Assembly: GCA_002390225.1 (NCBI GenBank) | Contig: DGOW01000011.1 | Span: 1 to 35,871, forward strand | Length of the DNA stretch: 35,871 bases | From: Gemmatimonadales bacterium UBA4456 | GTDB taxonomy: Bacteria > Gemmatimonadota > Gemmatimonadetes > Longimicrobiales > Gaopeijiaceae | Direction of reading: 5' to 3' | Shown: positions 35,105 to 35,871 of the stretch, in pieces | How positions within the stretch are numbered: the first letter of the stretch is position 1 | Layout of the letters: each line of letters starts with the position of its first letter | Notes under the pieces: generated by a model | What the model was told of the DNA's origin: nothing | The model's database searches: none | The model's input: the letters and a program-made list of their open reading frames with translations, nothing else | Translations under genes and position numbers: made by a program

Positions 35105-35871
35105 TTTCGGCCTACCCCCTTCACCACGATGTCGGCGGTGAGGTTGATGACGAACGTCACCACGAAGAGGAAGATCCCGAGCGTGAAGAGCACGCCATAG
35201 TGGTCAGAGCCGCGGGCGGTATCGCCGAGTTCGGCAGCGATCGTAGCGGTGAGCGCCCGCACCGAGTCGAACGGACTAGTCGGAAGATTGATCGCGTGTC
35301 CACTGGCCATCAAGACGGCCATGGTCTCGCCGAACCCGCGACCCACACCGAGTAGAACCGCAGCCATGAGACCACTCTTCGCCGCCGGTAGAACGACTTT
35401 GAAGACGACCTGCCAGCGGGTGGCGCCCATGGCTTCAGCAGCCTCACGGTAGCTGTCCGGGACCGCCTTGAGCGCATCCTCGGCGATCGTCGTCATGATC
35501 GGTGCGGCCATGAGTCCCAGGATCACGCCGGCATTGAGCACACTCAGCCCGACCGGTACGTCGAAGAACTCGATAATCAGCGGGTTCATGATGGTCATGC
35601 CGACGAAACCCCAGACGACCGACGGGATCGCCGCGAGGAGCTCGACGAGGACCTTGAGGGATTCGCGCATCTTGCCCGTTGCGAATTCCGCTATGTAGAT
35701 CGCCGCGCCGAGCGAGAAGGGCACGGCGACGAGCATGGCCAGGCCGGTGACGCTGGCCGTACCGGCCATCAGAGCGAGAATTCCGTACGTCGGATTTCGC
35801 TCTGAGGTGGGGCGCCAATTGATCGACGTGAAGAACTCTTTCGCGTCCATCGGCCCGATCACGAAGTCCAG
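35101..35871 (-). CDS. pstC: Phosphate ABC transporter permease PstC (partial, 5' end missing)
   Basis: The frame is open to the window edge, giving 256 residues (LDFVIGPMDAKEFF onward). PstC proteins run about 300 residues or more, so the first helix is missing. Seen here are FTSINWRPTSE, the helix-rich core with IPSVVWGFVGM, the EAA loop YREAAEAMGATRWQVVFKVVLP, and GFGETMAVLMASGHA. The GTG at 35862 is unlikely to be the real start because the frame continues upstream. Confidence 0.92.
   Translation of the reverse strand: MDFVIGPMDAKEFFTSINWRPTSERNPTYGILALMAGTASVTGLAMLVAVPFSLGAAIYIAEFATGKMRESLKVLVELLAAIPSVVWGFVGMTIMNPLIIEFFDVPVGLSVLNAGVILGLMAAPIMTTIAEDALKAVPDSYREAAEAMGATRWQVVFKVVLPAAKSGLMAAVLLGVGRGFGETMAVLMASGHAINLPTSPFDSVRALTATIAAELGDTARGSDHYGVLFTLGIFLFVVTFVINLTADIVVKGVGRK

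Overview
The window is a GC-rich, densely packed bacterial chromosome segment, almost entirely coded on the minus strand. The proteins point to a diderm: a plug/beta-barrel outer-membrane protein, a porin and an ECF sigma/anti-sigma/periplasmic module. Gene content and style (GTG starts, GTGA/ATGA overlaps, Ala/Pro-rich linkers, monomeric NADP-isocitrate dehydrogenase) suggest an uncultured Gemmatimonadota-like lineage. That placement is inference; no rRNA or tRNA gene was recognised to confirm it. No CRISPR array, insertion sequence, phage or integron signature was found.

Layout, left to right. A plus-strand fragment (1-204) and a strong hairpin precede malate dehydrogenase. Next come molybdopterin synthesis genes (moaD-moaE-moaA), an ECF sigma / zinc anti-sigma / Spy-like periplasmic operon, an HU gene and carA. 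The only complete plus-strand gene is an RNase H-like protein (6684-7256) lacking one catalytic acid. A 2-oxoacid dehydrogenase block (E1 alpha, E1 beta, E2) is followed by the lipoate transferase lipB behind a stable hairpin. A glycolytic run (gap, a small unknown ORF, pgk, tpiA, secG) lies further right. Then comes a housekeeping string: comF, aroE, LMW phosphatase, tsaC/Sua5, ispD, dnaB, type-4 uracil-DNA glycosylase, coaBC, rpoZ, gmk, yicC. Beyond it are a TonB-plug outer-membrane protein, pepA, a YbdK-type carboxylate-amine ligase and monomeric icd. The right edge is a phosphate uptake locus, transcribed pstC-pstA-pstB2-pstB1, then a phosphate-type porin.

How it fits together. Central carbon flow (GAPDH, PGK, TPI, 2-oxoacid dehydrogenase, ICD, MDH) sits beside replication, nucleotide and cofactor genes. 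Most neighbours overlap by one to four bases, implying translational coupling within several transcripts.

The most interesting observation is the pair of PstB ATPases. One has intact Walker A/B, Q-loop and H-loop but a degenerate signature (LSLEE). The other has a perfect LSGGQ signature but has lost the Q-loop Gln and H-loop His and has an altered D-loop. Together they would form one consensus and one degenerate ATP site, the arrangement known from asymmetric heterodimeric ABC exporters but not usual for a phosphate importer. Other points worth checking are the RNase H-like protein with Ala at the position of a catalytic Glu, an unknown gene wedged between gap and pgk, and an Asp-Ser/Thr repeat at the mature N-terminus of the plug protein.
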